Shown in pieces: positions 11,100 through 23,940 of a stretch of 64,000 nucleotides of DNA. Source of the DNA: Astragalus membranaceus (Eukaryota > Streptophyta > Magnoliopsida > Fabales > Fabaceae); NCBI GenBank assembly GCA_039519185.1, contig CM076850.1, positions 89,882,270 to 89,946,269 on the forward strand. Direction: 5' to 3'. The position numbers and the translations under genes are program-made. Under the pieces are notes generated by a model. That model saw only the letters and a program-made list of their open reading frames with translations. It ran no database searches and was not told the origin of the DNA. Positions within the stretch are counted from its first letter, which is position 1, and each line of letters opens with the position of its first letter.

Positions 11100-13192
11100 G
11101 AACTATTGGAAAGAAAAATATAGCACCCGAGTGGCAGTGATAAATTGGACTATATTTTTTTCTCCTAAAAAAATCAATTATGAAAGGTCTCAAACACATG
11201 AGACTAGCACAAAACGCATGCTGAACTCTACGACTTCCAAATCCTCCACTAATCGGATTTCTTTTTATGGAGCATTACCTTCTTTTGACTTCATCTGCTT
11301 ATCTGAAAAACAACAAATATGAGGAGTGAGATTACATAATCTCAGTGAGTCATTTCGAGACTTCTTATTAGAATACGCTCCAAATATCTTTTAATATTTA
11401 CCTATGATGCATCCCCCTAACGCAATAGGCTTATATAATATAAATGCTACTACGTACACTGTGGGGAACCCGTCCTCAACATATTCTTTAAATAAAACCT
11501 CTAGGCCTTGAGATTAGGTTCATGATACCCACCTCAAGTACATCATCCATTTATTAGTTCATTTATGATGTACTTATATAGGTACTAAATAGTTTTCTCA
11601 CACGTGTTTGCGAAAAGAATTTGACTCGACACAAAAACCGTGTAACCGTGAGCTCGGAAGACATTACAATCAATGAAAATGAGTTCAAATACTTGTAGTT
11701 ATCACATATGATAAGGGTTGACAATGAATCATTCACATAACTTCATCAACCATATCCCAATAATGTGACTCAAGTAGTATCTAGCTTTTATCAGTAGATT
11801 AAGGATTAGGATCAAGTTGGATTGCACTAGTTTCATATGAGAAAATATCAAAATTTCAGGTCTGGCTAGAGGTAGACATCGTCCATGTTTAAAAGCCATA
11901 GTCCATGCTGCGAAATTTTTAAGCAGCAGTACAAGACCAGATGATGACACAGTCCATGCTCTTCAAGACACGGTCCATGTCATTTTCCAATAGTTCACAT
12001 TTTATGTTTTTTAGTGAAAATACCGATTCTTATGCAATCCAACCACTCTATACTTAATACTACTATTAATTGCTTGTAAAACATACTAATAAATTCACAT
12101 CAAGGTCATAAATTGCACATTAGAAAGACAATGGAACACATTTCAGCACATGTGGTTTTTAATCTACATTTCAACAACTCTAAACCAACACAAAGCACAC
12201 ACATTACAGGTATTTCAGAATACATTCATCTCTTTAGCAACAACACCTAGACAATCAAAACAAGCATTCCAATCAACAATACATTCCATTTACATTTATT
12301 ATAGGGATCCCATATAATCTCTTAGAGTAACTTGCTTGCATGTTCTTCAACAATGACATATTTCTGAATTCTTTAGACATACTAACAGCTAGAATGTAAA
12401 GATTCAACATACATTCAGTTCAATCAACATTTTAAATGCACTTAACTTTCAAAAATAAACTATGGGACAAAGAACCTCACCTTGTGTTGCTGAATTTATA
12501 ACTTCAAACTCCAAATCGCCTACCCCAAGTCCTTAGGTTGCAATGTGAGCTCCAAAACCCCAAGAGAAGTAGAATGCGAGTCTTATTACGGCTCCTATTC
12601 TAAAGATGAAAATGAGGATTAAACTTCATTATGAAAGTTATGGAGAAGTGATGAGTAGGGGGGGTTTCCATCTTCTCTTCTACTCTCCCTCACTCTCTCA
12701 ATGTTTCTAAAATTCTGAAATGTAATTTGTGTTTTGTGTGAGAGTGTGGGTGCTTCTCCCCTTTTATAACATGGTTAAATGAAGGGCAATATGGGAAAAT
12801 TATGTTCAGCTGAAAGTAAAGAGAGAAATAAGAGGGGTTTGGTTAAATGAGAGTGGATTTAGAACAAAAAGGAAATCCCCATAACACCCCCTCTTCTATC
12901 TTACTAGCACTCACACTTAATTAAGCCACTACTTTTTCTCATAAAACTTCTAATAAATCCTAGAATTGCTAATTTTTCACAAGTCACAAACCAACACATA
13001 TTGTTATACGTTGAACTCAATCAAACCTCATTCAACCATTCAATTAAGAATAATTCCTTAATATCAATCAAAGAAGTTAAATAGTTCAATTATGCTAATG
13101 ATCATAGTGAATTTTCAAGTCCCAAAATCAATTACACAAATTAAATTAGTCACTTAAAGGTCAAAGTAATTACAATTACTTTGAGTGTTACA
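11100..13192 (-). repeat. LTR of a second Tekay-related family, left end uncertain
   Basis: Ends ...gagtgttaca at 13192. The reverse complement of this end (TGTAACACTCAAAGTAATT) is similar to the start of the solo LTR at 13720, so the two belong to one family in opposite orientation. A purine tract (AGAGTGGGAGAT, minus) directly abuts the terminus, as a polypurine tract does before a 3' LTR. The left end is unclear and may start at about 10873-11110. Bases 11280-11360 match the conserved 'cagtgag' block seen in the other LTRs. Confidence 0.65.
12761..12768 (-). promoter_or_regulatory. LTR TATA box
   Basis: Minus strand reads TATAAAAG followed by GGGAG, about 425 bp into the LTR in sense. A GA-rich leader (about 12735-12670) follows 30-90 bp downstream. 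Good fit to an LTR core promoter; activity is inferred. Confidence 0.5.
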
Positions 13193-13206
13193 ATCTCCCA
13201 CTCTAG
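13193..13206 (-). other. Polypurine tract beside the LTR
   Basis: Minus strand AGAGTGGGAGAT immediately upstream of the LTR terminus. All further interior of this element appears lost, replaced by the microsatellite. Confidence 0.5.

Positions 13207-13208
<2 letters not shown>

Positions 13209-13285
<77 letters not shown>
13209..13285. repeat. (AT)n microsatellite, about 38 units
   Basis: An uninterrupted AT dinucleotide run of about 77 bp, then a short imperfect tail. It starts three bases from a polypurine tract. Length is likely variable between individuals and between sequencing runs. Confidence 0.97.
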
Positions 13286-13287
<2 letters not shown>

Positions 13288-13719
13288 TATTATGTATATA
13301 TACCGCTGGGTACTGATGTCTTCCCTCTGCTATCAAAGTAGTGGGATGGCCACTACCTTTGGTATGAGCCAATTGTTGCTTGACATGTCGTCCTCGCTTG
13401 TCTTCTAGTCGGACACGTCCTGTTCTGTGTGTGTGGTGCGTACGACAGTGCATGCGCTACGAGCGCTTCCTTTAATACTATATGTGCCTCCTCAGGTGTA
13501 CATTGCACTCCTCGGGTACCCCTCTTCAGTCTTTGGGGCCCTTAGTCGGTGTTTATGGACACCCCCGGTACATATCCCTTTGAGTTTCAAGCCCTTCAGG
13601 GCGAAGATGCTCCAAGCCCTTTAGGGTGGCCGATTCATGGTAGTTTCTTCAATTCTCGATGCTATTGCTATTTATTGGTGCTTGACATATCACCCCTTTC
13701 GTTTATGGAGCTCGCATTG
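13286..13719. other. Old host sequence, unrecognised
   Basis: About 430 bp of higher GC content than its surroundings, with no motif I can name. It would be contiguous with 15921-16510 before the solo LTR inserted, and with 42668-43108 and 45332 onward before later insertions. This suggests one old element or gene-like region cut up by retrotransposons. Confidence 0.4.
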
Positions 13720-15920
13720 TGTAACATCCCCCAAAGTAATTATTTTAATTACTTTGATTATTAAGTCATTTTCATTATGTTGTTGGCTAAGTTAATTATT
13801 TAATCATTATTGGATTGACAATTGTGTGATTGAATGACTTCATTGATTAAATCATTATTGATAATTGACTAATTGGGACATTTAAGTGCATTGTGTATTT
13901 GCTAGAGTAATTAAAAGTGAGTTTGGGTAATTAATTGATTATTTATGATAGGATTTATAAATCCTATGATGAATGGGAATCTAATGTGTATTTGTGCATG
14001 ATTAGAGACTAAAAATATTGAAATAGGAGAGTGATACAATTGGGGTTTATTTTTCTATTTTTATTTTAGTTTTAATTCTTTCTCAAATGACCAAGACACC
14101 CTTAGACCTTACATTATACATCAGCTGAACACTTAACTCTCACACACACACTTCTTTTGAAAAGCATTTTAGAGAGAGGGAAAAGAAAGAGAGGGTTTCG
14201 AGAGAAGGGTTGTCCACCACCATTCATCTTCTTAATCAATTTCTAAGAAGCTTAGTATACATTCTTCATATGAAAAACCATGTCCATCTTCATCATTTCT
14301 TCTTGGTTGTGGTGTGAGATACAAAATTCTGGACATGCTCATCTTCATCATCTCTTGAGCTCTTTCTTGCATGTGCATTGTTGAGGCCAAGTTTTCAGTT
14401 TTGGTGCTTGCATTTGAAGTTGGGTGTTTGCATTTGAGGTATTAAGGGAGAAAGTCAAGTTCTTGAAGGTTGTTGGGAGCTGTTTGGGAGGATTAGGAAG
14501 CTAGTGAAGTGATTTGAGAGTCAAGTTCTAGTGAGCTTTAGAAATTGCAGCAATAGAGGTGAGTTCTTTTTCCTATGTTTTGTGCTGTTGATGATTTCCA
14601 TCTTGGTTGATTGTGTTCTGAAATGCATGTTATTCTGTGTTATATTGTTGATTGAAATGTGTTTGATTGTATGTTTTTAGTTTGGGGGTTTCAGGATTTG
14701 AAATGGGTGAGAATTTGAGTACTGAATGCTGAAAAATTGGTATTTCTCCTGTACAAGAGCGTGCATGCGCAACCCACGCACAATACATGCGCAAACCACT
14801 CCGTAGCTACTGTCTGTTCATGCTTATGTTGTGCTTACACGCACTTCACGCGCGATAGTCACTGTCTCTTCACACTTAGGTTGCACCCACGCGCAACTCA
14901 CGCGCACCCTGCTACTTAAATATTACCTAAACCGTTTTGACCATAACTTTTGATCCGGGAACCCGGTTGAGATGTTCTCAGATGTGTTATAAAGCTTATT
15001 GAAAGACCTAATCATATAAGTGAGTTGGATTGTGATATTCTTGTTTGATTGCTGTGTGATGGTCCTATTTATATAAGAGGAGTATTTGAACTTGATAAAG
15101 TTTGGTTTTAGGGTTTATATATGGAATTGAACGTTAGGTCATCGTGTGAGAAAACCAAAGCTTAAGTAAATTCATAAGATACTATGGGGATTATGATCAA
15201 GGCCCAGATTGGTTATCCGGTCAAGACCATGTTGGGTTCTCCGCTGAAGCTGGCATTGTTCAGTCTTCTTATGGATTATGCTAAAAGAGGTTAAGAAATA
15301 AAATACTAAGTAGCGTACTTGGAATGGGAGGTCAAACTCTTGAGTTCAAGGCCCAAATTGGTTATCCGGTCAAGACCTAGTTGGGTTCTCTGCTGTGGTT
15401 GATGTTGTTCAACTACTTATGGATTATGCTAAGTTATGACAAGTGAAAAGATAAGTAAAAGACAACGAGAGGTATACGATGAGGAGTCATGAAAGAACTC
15501 ACTAAGATTTGTAATCTCACCATTTATGTTGTTGTGTTTTCAGATTGACAGGTTAAGATCAAGCGGGGCGAGGAAAAGTAGCAGCTGTTTTGGCTACCGA
15601 GTTTAAAGGATCCTTCGAGATCTAAGTTTATTGTTAGTTTTCCCTAGTTAAGGGTTTTGTATTAGTTTTAGATGCCCTAGTATTTGATCATGTAAACCCT
15701 AGATTTATGTATTAAGTCTATTCTGTTCTTTGGATTTGAACTATGTTTATGGAATGACATCATGTAAACTGTTTCAGTTATGTCATTTAAGTTATCCTTT
15801 TTGGTATTTATACCACTCGAGACTATGTTTCATTTGAATCCATAAATAGTTTAGAACTCTGATTGTATTAAAATGGTGAACATCCTAGATTTTATGACGT
15901 CTAAAGTTTAGGGTGTTACA
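13720..15920 (+). mobile_element. Solo LTR, plus orientation
   Basis: 2201 bp from TGTAACATCCC to GGGTGTTACA, with no primer site or second LTR. Flanked by CATTG (13715-13719) and CACTG (15921-15925), a 5-bp TSD with one mismatch. Its internal landmarks run in plus order: CAGCTG at about 14113, GA-rich tract at about 14163-14210, a 'cacgcgcaactcacgcgca' repeat module (14755-14910), and the 'gtaatctcac' block at about 15500. Solo LTRs arise by recombination between the two LTRs of one element. Confidence 0.82.
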
Positions 15921-16510
15921 CACTGGCCTTCTGGTCAAAGCATTTAATAACTCCCTACTTTCCCTTGGGCTTCTAGTTTTGAGTTGTCATTATTTTCTCT
16001 CCTTCTTTTGGTATGGTTTGTAAAAGTTGGCTTGCTCTTGCTTCCCTTTTTCTTGTTTGCTCATGGTTCATGAGTCTCCACCGGAGTTGTGCAGAGTACC
16101 TGGTGACAGGGGGGAACATAACCTTAAAAATGGTTTGTCCAAGGAAGGTCTTCCCTCAATTGGAGACATGTAGAATACCTAAACAACCTCCTCTGCCTCT
16201 GGGAGTTCATTGATCCAACCACCGATTTTATGGGGGGCATTGAATATGTAACGGAAATTCAGTGGAATTAAAAGTAGGTGAAGTCATGGAGAGTAGAGGT
16301 GAGCTATTTAGAGGCGTATGCGTCTTCTGGTTGATGTTAGTGTCGTCAACTGCTCTTCGTATACTTGGTGGCATCTTTAGGGAACAAGTCGGGTTTTTAA
16401 ATTCGCCCTCGGTTTTGTACCACTGTTTTGCTGATTCCGACTTTTTGGTTGATCTTATTTAGAGGAGTACTGCACTCGAGTTAAGATCACTCGTAGTTTT
16501 GTTGGTTTAT
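15921..16510. other. Old host sequence, unrecognised
   Basis: 590 bp between the solo LTR and the Athila-like element. Short open frames only, with no recognisable domain. The last five bases (TTTAT) are the Athila TSD. Confidence 0.4.
16506..16510. repeat. TSD TTTAT, left
   Basis: Matches 42668-42672 across 26 kb. Defines the outer limits of the Athila-like insertion. Confidence 0.85.
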
Positions 16511-17907
16511 TGATAGGATCCCGGCAAGTGTACCGGATCGTTGCAAGTAATAGTACGGAAAGACCGAATGTCGAACTCAGGGACTACGGTTAATTATCAG
16601 TTTAACAATTTAACTTCTAAATTGAAATGGGACTAAATTGGATTTGTTTAACAAGAAATTAAAGTGAAGAACAATAAATATATTTTTGTGATTTTAATTT
16701 AAGGATAACAAGAACACAAGTTGAATTTTTATGAATTAAAGAGCATTGGGGACGAGCTTGAATTTACTTCACTCTTATATCTAACGAATCAAACATGTTA
16801 TTGAACTTATTTTATGAGCTATGATCAAATTGCTATAATTATTCTAATCCTAATTCCTTAGGTAAAAGAACCTTTATTTCTAATAAAAACCCCAAATTCC
16901 TTAGGTGACCTTAAAAAGAAATAAGCAGTAATAACAACAATTATCCTATGATTCAGAATACCAATGACTATTCCTAGACTAGAGATAAACAAATTTCAAT
17001 TCTCAAGCATATGTAATTCAAATTTCCATTCACAATCACATATCATAAATCATCGTAAGAGTGATCAAATCCTAGAAAGCATTAAGAACAGAGACTAAAA
17101 CAAATCATAACGTTAATTCAAATAATAGAGGTTTGATTCAACAATATAAGAGATTCATAAATTGTTACTCATCCCCAACAACAGGAAATTTAGCTAGACA
17201 TAGAAATAGAGATAACAATTAAAAGCAAAAAGGGGAATGAAAATAACTCCATCAAAAGATGAAGATGATCCGAGTTCCGTCGGTTCCTCCGTTATCTCGC
17301 TCACGGTGATGTGCTAGGTTTGCAATTTCTCTCCTCCAAAAGTCACTTCCAGCCGTCACCACTATGAGTGCCAAATGTGCTGTCTCTCTTATTTTCCACT
17401 TCGTCTGCCTTGCTCTCCAATTCTCCTCTTGACCTTCCTTTTTTAATTCTCATTTTTTTCCTCTTTTAATTCCCAGCCCACATGCGTTCCTTTATTTACC
17501 TAATAGACTTGACAATTATTTGGGCTCCAAGTATTAGCCAATGAGCCTATTTTTAATTCTCTTCACATAAATGGCAAGCTGCCCTTTGGTTCACACTTTT
17601 TATCTCCAAAAGTTCCTTTTCTTTATTTCTCCTTTTAAATCTTTTTGTCTCAATTCCTTCTTTCAATTGGTTGGCTAAATAATGAAAATTAGCATTAATG
17701 CCTGCACATACAAATACAAATAATTAAACTAATAATTATTATGCTCAAATTTGCAAATAAATTTTGGTAAAATCATCAAAATATTTTAAGAGATGAATCA
17801 TGCTTAATTAACATCAAATTAAGACAAAAGCAAACTATAAGTCTAGAGTATATGGCAATTTTCCCTTCAAATAGAATAGAAAAATTAGATAATTTAGAGA
17901 ATTATCA
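16511..17907 (-). repeat. 3' LTR of the Athila-like element
   Basis: 1397 bp bounded by TGATA...TATCA. Bases 17003-17907 align colinearly with 41771-42667, the surviving part of the other LTR. Confidence 0.85.
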
Positions 17908-17919
17908 CAACCCCAAACT
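17908..17919 (-). other. Polypurine tract
   Basis: Minus strand AAGTTTGGGGTTG abuts the 3' LTR, the expected site for plus-strand priming. Confidence 0.7.
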
Positions 17920-19559
17920 TAATTTTTTTGCTTGTCCTCAAGCAACAATTCACACTGGGAACAGGGTTAGAATCAGACACACAAGTTCAACAAATAAAAT
18001 TCCACAAATCACCATCATTCAAGCATTCCATAACACTGTACAATCAAGAAACCAAACAGCCCAAAACTCTTGCTAGCAAGCAAACCAAGCTAAAGCAACC
18101 AAAAATAACATTGGCAGCCAATCATCAACATCAACCCTCTCCTTACACGCTCACCAAAATTCACTCTTAAGTGTATATAGGGTAATGCGCTCAAATCACA
18201 ATACATGTATATCTTACCATAGGCTTCAACAAAGTTCTAAGAAAAACAATCACTCACAAATACCACACATATCATGAGGAGTTTATGAGGGTTGTAATGG
18301 GGCTTGGGTCAGGGTGGATAAATTTTGGAATCTTGGTTTTCTAGATTGGAATTGAGAAATGCATTATTCACTCTAGATCCTATCCTAACTCTCCAAACTT
18401 CTTCAAAATAATTCTCTAGAAGGAAAAATTGTCCTTGTTATCATTTACCCACAAAGAAAAATTGTCCTTGTCGTCTTTTCTAAATATTTGTTGTGTTCTT
18501 TTTCTTTTGCTTTTTTTTTCTTTTTGTTTTTCATTTTTCTTTTTTTTTTGTTTTTTTTTCCTTTTTTTTCCTTGACATTTTTGGTACTTGTCTTTTCTTC
18601 TTTTTTTTACAACCTATTTTGGTATACCCACCCCAAACTTAGAACAATTGCTTTTCCTCAAGCAACCCGACACTTAATTCATATCTAAGAATCCATAATG
18701 ACAACACATTCCTCAATTCCAAACAAGTGGGACACTTGGTTTTTCAATTAATGGCTTGTAATGAGGTTTGTAAGCAGAAAAAAAGGATTTAAGGTTCAAA
18801 TGGGCTGCTCAAATGTCAAGATTTAAGGGTAGGCATTTTAAGGCTCTAGCTACCAAGAAAACAGAAGTCCTCAATCATGTATGTGTGTGTATATGCGATA
18901 CAAAAGCAATCAAGAACTAAGTTCAAGTTCTGAAGAAATACACATGCACGGACACTCACAAATCAAGGAATTAAGTGTTTAGGCTCAAAAGCTCACAGGC
19001 TGTGAGAGAGTCAAAGTAATGAAATGAATGCCCAATGTTTTCTTGTTATACCATGCCCAGTTGCTGAGAATCATATTTTTTTTGGACAGCTAGGTGTTCA
19101 TCATGCACATGCTAACTTAACTTATTAAATGGTGATATGTAAGGAATTTAAATGCAAACAAGTGTTCAAACTCAATCACCCAACAACACTCAAAGTCATT
19201 AATCAACCAAGTTAACTAGAGTTATGGGGTGTTACTGCTCACACATCACAGGCAAGTCTAACACCAATTCAACAAAACACAGTACGAGACCTAAATAGAA
19301 AGGACATTACAAAAAACAAAATTAAGTAAAATAAAATGAAAAAGAGAAGAGATAGAACACTCCCTTGCATGGGTTGCCTCCCATGAAGCACTTGTTTATC
19401 GTCCTAAGTTTGACAACGTTGAGGCGATTCTTCAATTTGGCTCAGGTGGAGGACTCAGCTTCTCATGTGCCTCCTTCAGTGCTCCTTGGGTACCTTTTCT
19501 TTTAAGCTTAAGTATCCTCTTCCTAGGAGTTGCATGAGGGGAATAGAACGGAGGATCCA
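17920..19559 (-). mobile_element. Non-coding 3' interior of the Athila-like element
   Basis: No meaningful open frame. It contains a T-rich low-complexity stretch (about 18490-18610) and, at about 19360-19400, a 'ttgcatgggttgcctcccatgaag' type phrase that I associate with Athila/Ogre interiors. The protease remnant lies directly upstream in sense, so the whole reverse transcriptase-integrase block is missing. Confidence 0.55.
18490..18610. repeat. Poly(T)-rich low-complexity tract
   Basis: Runs of T with scattered C and G for about 120 bp, on the minus strand an A-rich run. Confidence 0.9.
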
Positions 19560-20189
19560 CTAACATAGCCACAAATTCATTTTCCTTAGTGTCACCCCCT
19601 TCTTCAAAATCTTTTGATACAACTGAATTCCCAAGAGGTAAGTGGATGGCTTGATGATGAATTTTTTTTCAATTATGGGATTAAACACCCCAATACGGTA
19701 ACACTTTTCATTTCCCTTTTTAAGGTCCAAGGCCTTAACCACATTGAAAGTCACGACCGCATCTTGGACTTTCATTGTCAAAGTTCCATCTGCCACATCA
19801 ATTACAGCTCTGCCGGTAGCTAGGAAAGGTCTTCCTAAAATCAACGGGATGTCATTGTCTTCTTCCATGTCAAGAACCACAAAATCCACCAGAAAGATGA
19901 ATTTGTCAATTTTCACAAGGACATCCTCGACTACACCATACGGATGTTTCACCGAACGGTCAGCCAGATGTAGAGTCATCATGGTGTTCGTTATCTGACC
20001 AATCCCCAAATTTTTGAAAATGGAGAGTGGCATTAAAGTGATACTCGCCCCAAGATCACAGAGTGCTTTCCCAAAAGTTCTATCCCCAATAGTGCAAGTA
20101 ATAGAAGCTTCCGAGATCTTTGAGTTTTTGTGGAAGCTTCCTTTGCAAAATTGCACTGCACTCCTCGGTGAGAATGAACTTCTCCTCAT
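19560..20189 (-). pseudogene. Athila-like aspartic protease region
   Basis: A retroelement aspartic protease would cut the Gag-Pol polyprotein in the virus-like particle. The readable frame has the Athila-type active-site motif DLGAS (residues about 45-49, where most Ty3 elements have D-S/T-G-A), then a flap region and the typical PLILGRPFLAT segment near residue 115. It ends at 19560 with no reverse transcriptase behind it. It is in a different frame from the upstream gag part (frameshift near 20110), so it cannot be made as a fusion with it. The first 30 codons overlap the other frame and are probably not real. Confidence 0.78.
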
Positions 20190-22034
20190 CCACGATCCTC
20201 CTCTTATTTGAAAGGATATCTTTCATGAATTTGGCATATTTGGGCATCTGTTCATGAGCTTCTGCAAAAGGAATGTTAATTTGTAACTTTTTGAAAACAT
20301 CTAGAAACTTACCAAATTGATTTTCATCTTGCTCCTTCTTCAATCGTTGATGGTAATGTATCTTGATGATTTGTTTTGGAAGCTTAGACTCCTCTTGCAC
20401 AACAGTATCCTCTTGAATCTTAGAAGGTTCATCAACACCCGCAAATTGCTTTTCATTTTGCTCCTTCTTCAGTCTTTGGGGGAAAGGTAGCTTAATACTT
20501 GGTTTTGGCAATTTTGGCTTCTCTTTTACATTAGAATTCTCGTAAACACCCACAAGAGGTTTGTCACTCGGCTCAATCACTTCTTCTGGACTCTTCTTTG
20601 CTACAACTTCAATTGTTTTGCCACTTCATGTGGTTATAGCATTCACTGTTTCACCACCCCTTGGATTAGGAATAGTGTCACTTGGAAGAGAGCCTGAAGG
20701 TCTTTGTGCAACTTGCTTGGCCAGTTGGCCCATTTGAGTCTCTAGATTTCTGATGGATGCTTCTTGATTTTTAGAACTAGCTTCTAGACTTTTGAAACCC
20801 GCTCTTGTTTGCTCCATGAATGAAGAAGTTTGTGCAGCTAGTCCCTCAACTGCTATCTCCCAACCTGCTTTCTTTTGAGGAGCATTTTGGCTTTGCCCTT
20901 GATCCTTCCAAGAGAAATTTGGATGATTCATCCACCCCGGATTGTAGGTGTTGGAATATGGATTATTTTTGACAAAAAATATCTTCTCTTGGACTGCTAG
21001 GGGAAGTTCACAGTCTTGGTTAGAATGTGGACCTTCACAGTAGTCACACTTCAAACTTGTCACAACATTTACTTGAGCAGAATGGTGTTGCACAAAATTC
21101 AACTTTAGAGCTTCCATTCCCTTTTTCAGTTCTTCCAACTGTTGAGTGATTATCTTCTGTTGAGCAAACCCGGCAGTCTGAGCATCTAAATCAAAGAGAC
21201 CTCTTTTAGATGTACCTCCTCTATCATGAGCTGCCAAGTAATCATTTGAAACCATAACTTCAATTATTTGTCTTGCTTCTACCGCAGTCTTGAAATTCAG
21301 AGAACCACCTGTTGAGGCATCAAGCATCATCCTCGCATTCGGTCTCAACCCAGTCAAAAGATTTGCATTTGCTGATGGTCATCAAAATCATGATTCGGGT
21401 AAGCCTTCAATGTGATCTTGAATCTCTTGTAAGTCTCATAGAGCGACTCGCCCTCTTTTTGCTCAAAACTATTGATTTCTCCCCTCTTCTTAATGAACAT
21501 GGAAGGAGGGAAAAATTGTTCAAGAAATTTGTCTTCAAGATCATTCCATGTAGTGATGCTACCTTCGGGTTGCGAATCAAGCCACTCTTTGGCTTCATCC
21601 TTTAGAGAGAAGGGAAAATGCCTCAGTTTCTTAGCTTCATCTGTATTACCATCCACTTTCACTGTTTCACATAGTTGTGCAAAATTGGTGAAATTCTTGT
21701 TTGCATCTTCACATGGTCTTCCACCAAATTGCATCTCCCTCAATTCACAGAACAGTCCTGGATTGATCTCAAACCTATTTACGGTTACCGGTTGATGAGC
21801 AATTGGTAACCTCTGCTTGTTTGTGTCACGATTCCCATAGTCTCCAAGAAGGCGTCTAACTAGTGGGTCAGCCATCTCTTCAATCACAGGAATCTCAAAC
21901 ACAACCTCTAATTTTCTTACTGCTTCTCTTTCTAGGAGTTTCCTTTCTTTTGTAGCCTTTCGATTAACCTTTGCAGTCTTTTCAATTTCTAGATCAAAGA
22001 GAAGGTCAGCTGAGGCAGTGCCTCGCATAAACAA
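20080..22034 (-). pseudogene. Athila-like Gag, two frameshifts and one stop
   Basis: Gag forms the retrotransposon capsid and packages the RNA. The first piece (22034-21354) has the retrotransposon gag core with the W-x-L-x-F-x-x-x-F pattern around WNDLEDKFLEQFFPP. A frameshift near 21356 shifts to the second piece (about 21368-20626), which carries a zinc knuckle C-x2-C-x3-H-x4-C (CDYCEGPHSNQDC) and a Gln-rich tail. An in-frame TGA at 20626-20628 interrupts the linker, and the same frame continues to 20080 with Lys/Pro-rich repeats (LPFPQRLKKEQ and IHYHQRLKKEQ). Typical of decayed Athila gag. Confidence 0.8.
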
Positions 22035-22138
22035 AGTTAGAGCAAGAGTAAGTGATTAAGAGATAAAAATAAAATAAAATGACAAGAGATTAAAATTCAG
22101 TCAAGAAATTAAAAATTAAGTTGATAAAAATTTGGCAA

Positions 22139-22157
22139 TCCCCGACAACGGCGCCCA
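22139..22157 (-). promoter_or_regulatory. Primer binding site, tRNA-Asp type
   Basis: Minus strand TGGGCGCCGTTGTCGGGGA, one or two changes from the usual Athila/Ogre-type site, just inside the right LTR start at 22163. Confidence 0.75.
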
Positions 22158-22162
22158 AAACT

Positions 22163-22180
22163 TGATGGGATCACGACAAG
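22163..22180 (-). repeat. First 18 bp of the Athila 5' LTR (interrupted)
   Basis: TGATGGGATCACGACAAG resembles the start of the left LTR (16511 onward). The next base starts a different LTR (TGTAACATCCCC). Confidence 0.75.
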
Positions 22181-23940
22181 TGTAACATCCCCAATTTAGC
22201 TAATTTCATTTATTGCAATTAGCAAGAGGTTATGGATATTTTATTAAGTATGAGATGATTGTCAAAGCTAAATAAATGAATTATGTGTTTGATTGCTAAG
22301 TTAGTTAAATCAAATGATTTGCTTAAGTGCTTGATTGTTAGATTAATTAGGCAAGGTTTAAATGAGTGTTTAGAATGCAAGGGTAGCTTGGTCATTTCAC
22401 AGTGTTTTAAACCCCCAGCTGACTACGACACAACACACACCTCTCTTTCTCAAAAACACAAATTCATAAATAGAAACTTGAGGGAAAAAGAGAGAAGTGG
22501 CGAGAGAGAGAGAGCTTGGGGAGAAGAGGAGAGAACTTCCTTGAATGTTGATGCATGTTCAATCTTCTTGCACCATTGTGATCCTTGTTTTCTTCTCTTC
22601 ATCTTGATACCAAAATCACCACCACATAAACCATCACCATCTTTTCGCCATTTTCGAATAGTGAAGCTCAAGTGGAAGAAAATGAGGTTTTGGGTAGTGT
22701 TGGCTCCTGCATGTTGTTGATTGAGGTTTGGGGTAAGTTTCTAGGACAATTTCAGAACCCACATTGTGTTTGCAAGCAGTGGGGAGAGGATTGGGTAGCT
22801 GAGTTCGAAGTTTGAAGGGTTGGGGCTGTTCCTAGAAACTTGTCGGTGAAATTTCGTGTTTGAAACGTGTTTCGATTTCGTCCCAAACTCCTCTTCGATA
22901 TTGTGGTGAGTTCTATACTCCATTATAGATATGTTTTCGAAAATATGTTTGCATGTTTCATAAATCGAGTTGTCCTGTTTCTGTCTCATCATATTGCATA
23001 AAAACCGTATTTCGGAATTGTAAAATTTGTTGTTTTCGGATGAATGATTGAATGAGTGATTGATATGAATTGTTTGATGATGTGTGTTGGACTGGAAATG
23101 TTTGTTGTTTGATACTGAAACAATGTAGGTTTAAGTTGGGTATCGATCAGAATGAGTTTCGGAATCAATCGGAATGGGAAGTTCACACGAAAACAGGATT
23201 TTTAGTAATGCTGATAAGTCAGCACGACCCGTGCTGATTTTGACACGACCCGTGCTGACCTTTCTGTCCAAAATTATAAAACCTGTTCAAATACATTCTA
23301 ATAGACTCCAAACCTTTCCTAATACCTTCCCCAACCCTATGTATTGATAAATAAAACGTAATTCGTGGAAAACACGTAGGTATAATTGATGTGATGCGAA
23401 GGTTCTATGTTAATGAATGTTAATGACTATGAAGATGAGGTTAATATTATGAATTGATAAATGGACTATATGTCTCATGAGGTTGAGGTAAACTTTATGA
23501 TATGATAAATGGACTATGTGTCCCATGAGGTCGAGGTTAATGCTATGATATTGATTGTAATTGAAATGAATATGTTGATTGTGATTGAAATAATGATGTT
23601 TGGATTGAATTGTAATGTTTCCCTAAGTCATGTTAATGAATGTTTGTAACCACGAGTGAGGTCATGATAATTGTTTAAAATGGACTAAAATGTCCCTTGA
23701 GGTTATAATAAAGAGGTTAAGGTTATGCTATGTTTATGTCAAGTAAAAGAGACGGCCCAATGCATATTTATATAAATTATATAAATTGAGGTCTAGGGTG
23801 ACGACCCTATTGAGGTTAGCGTACTAGGGGAGGGGAAGTCATGAGCCCTATGAACCTAGGCCCCATGAGGGATCCCTGATAGAAAATGGTCAGTAGAATG
23901 GGTTCACCGGGATTTTTATAGAATAGTGAACGGTGATATG
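22181..23940 (+). mobile_element. Tekay-family LTR fragment, plus orientation
   Basis: Starts TGTAACATCCCCAATTTAGC, close to the minus-strand start of the chromovirus LTR at 41770, so it is the same or a sister family in inverted orientation. Ordered landmarks: CAGCTG at about 22418, GA-rich tract at about 22480-22530, palindromic 'cagcacgacccgtgctg' module at about 23215-23265, 'gtcatgagccctatgaacctagg' at about 23840. The right end is truncated against the gag fragment at 23941. No primer site or partner LTR was found next to it. Confidence 0.75.

Noticed and set aside
13154..13453. Ile-Tyr repeat frames over the (AT)n tract
   Set aside because: A translation of a microsatellite; no start context or homology.
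14737..14919. Short His/Ala/Cys-rich frame in the solo LTR
   Set aside because: Lies in the 'cacgcgca' repeat module of the LTR; no homology or start context.
18488..18688. Phe-rich 'membrane protein' frame
   Set aside because: Product of a poly(T) low-complexity tract inside an Athila interior.
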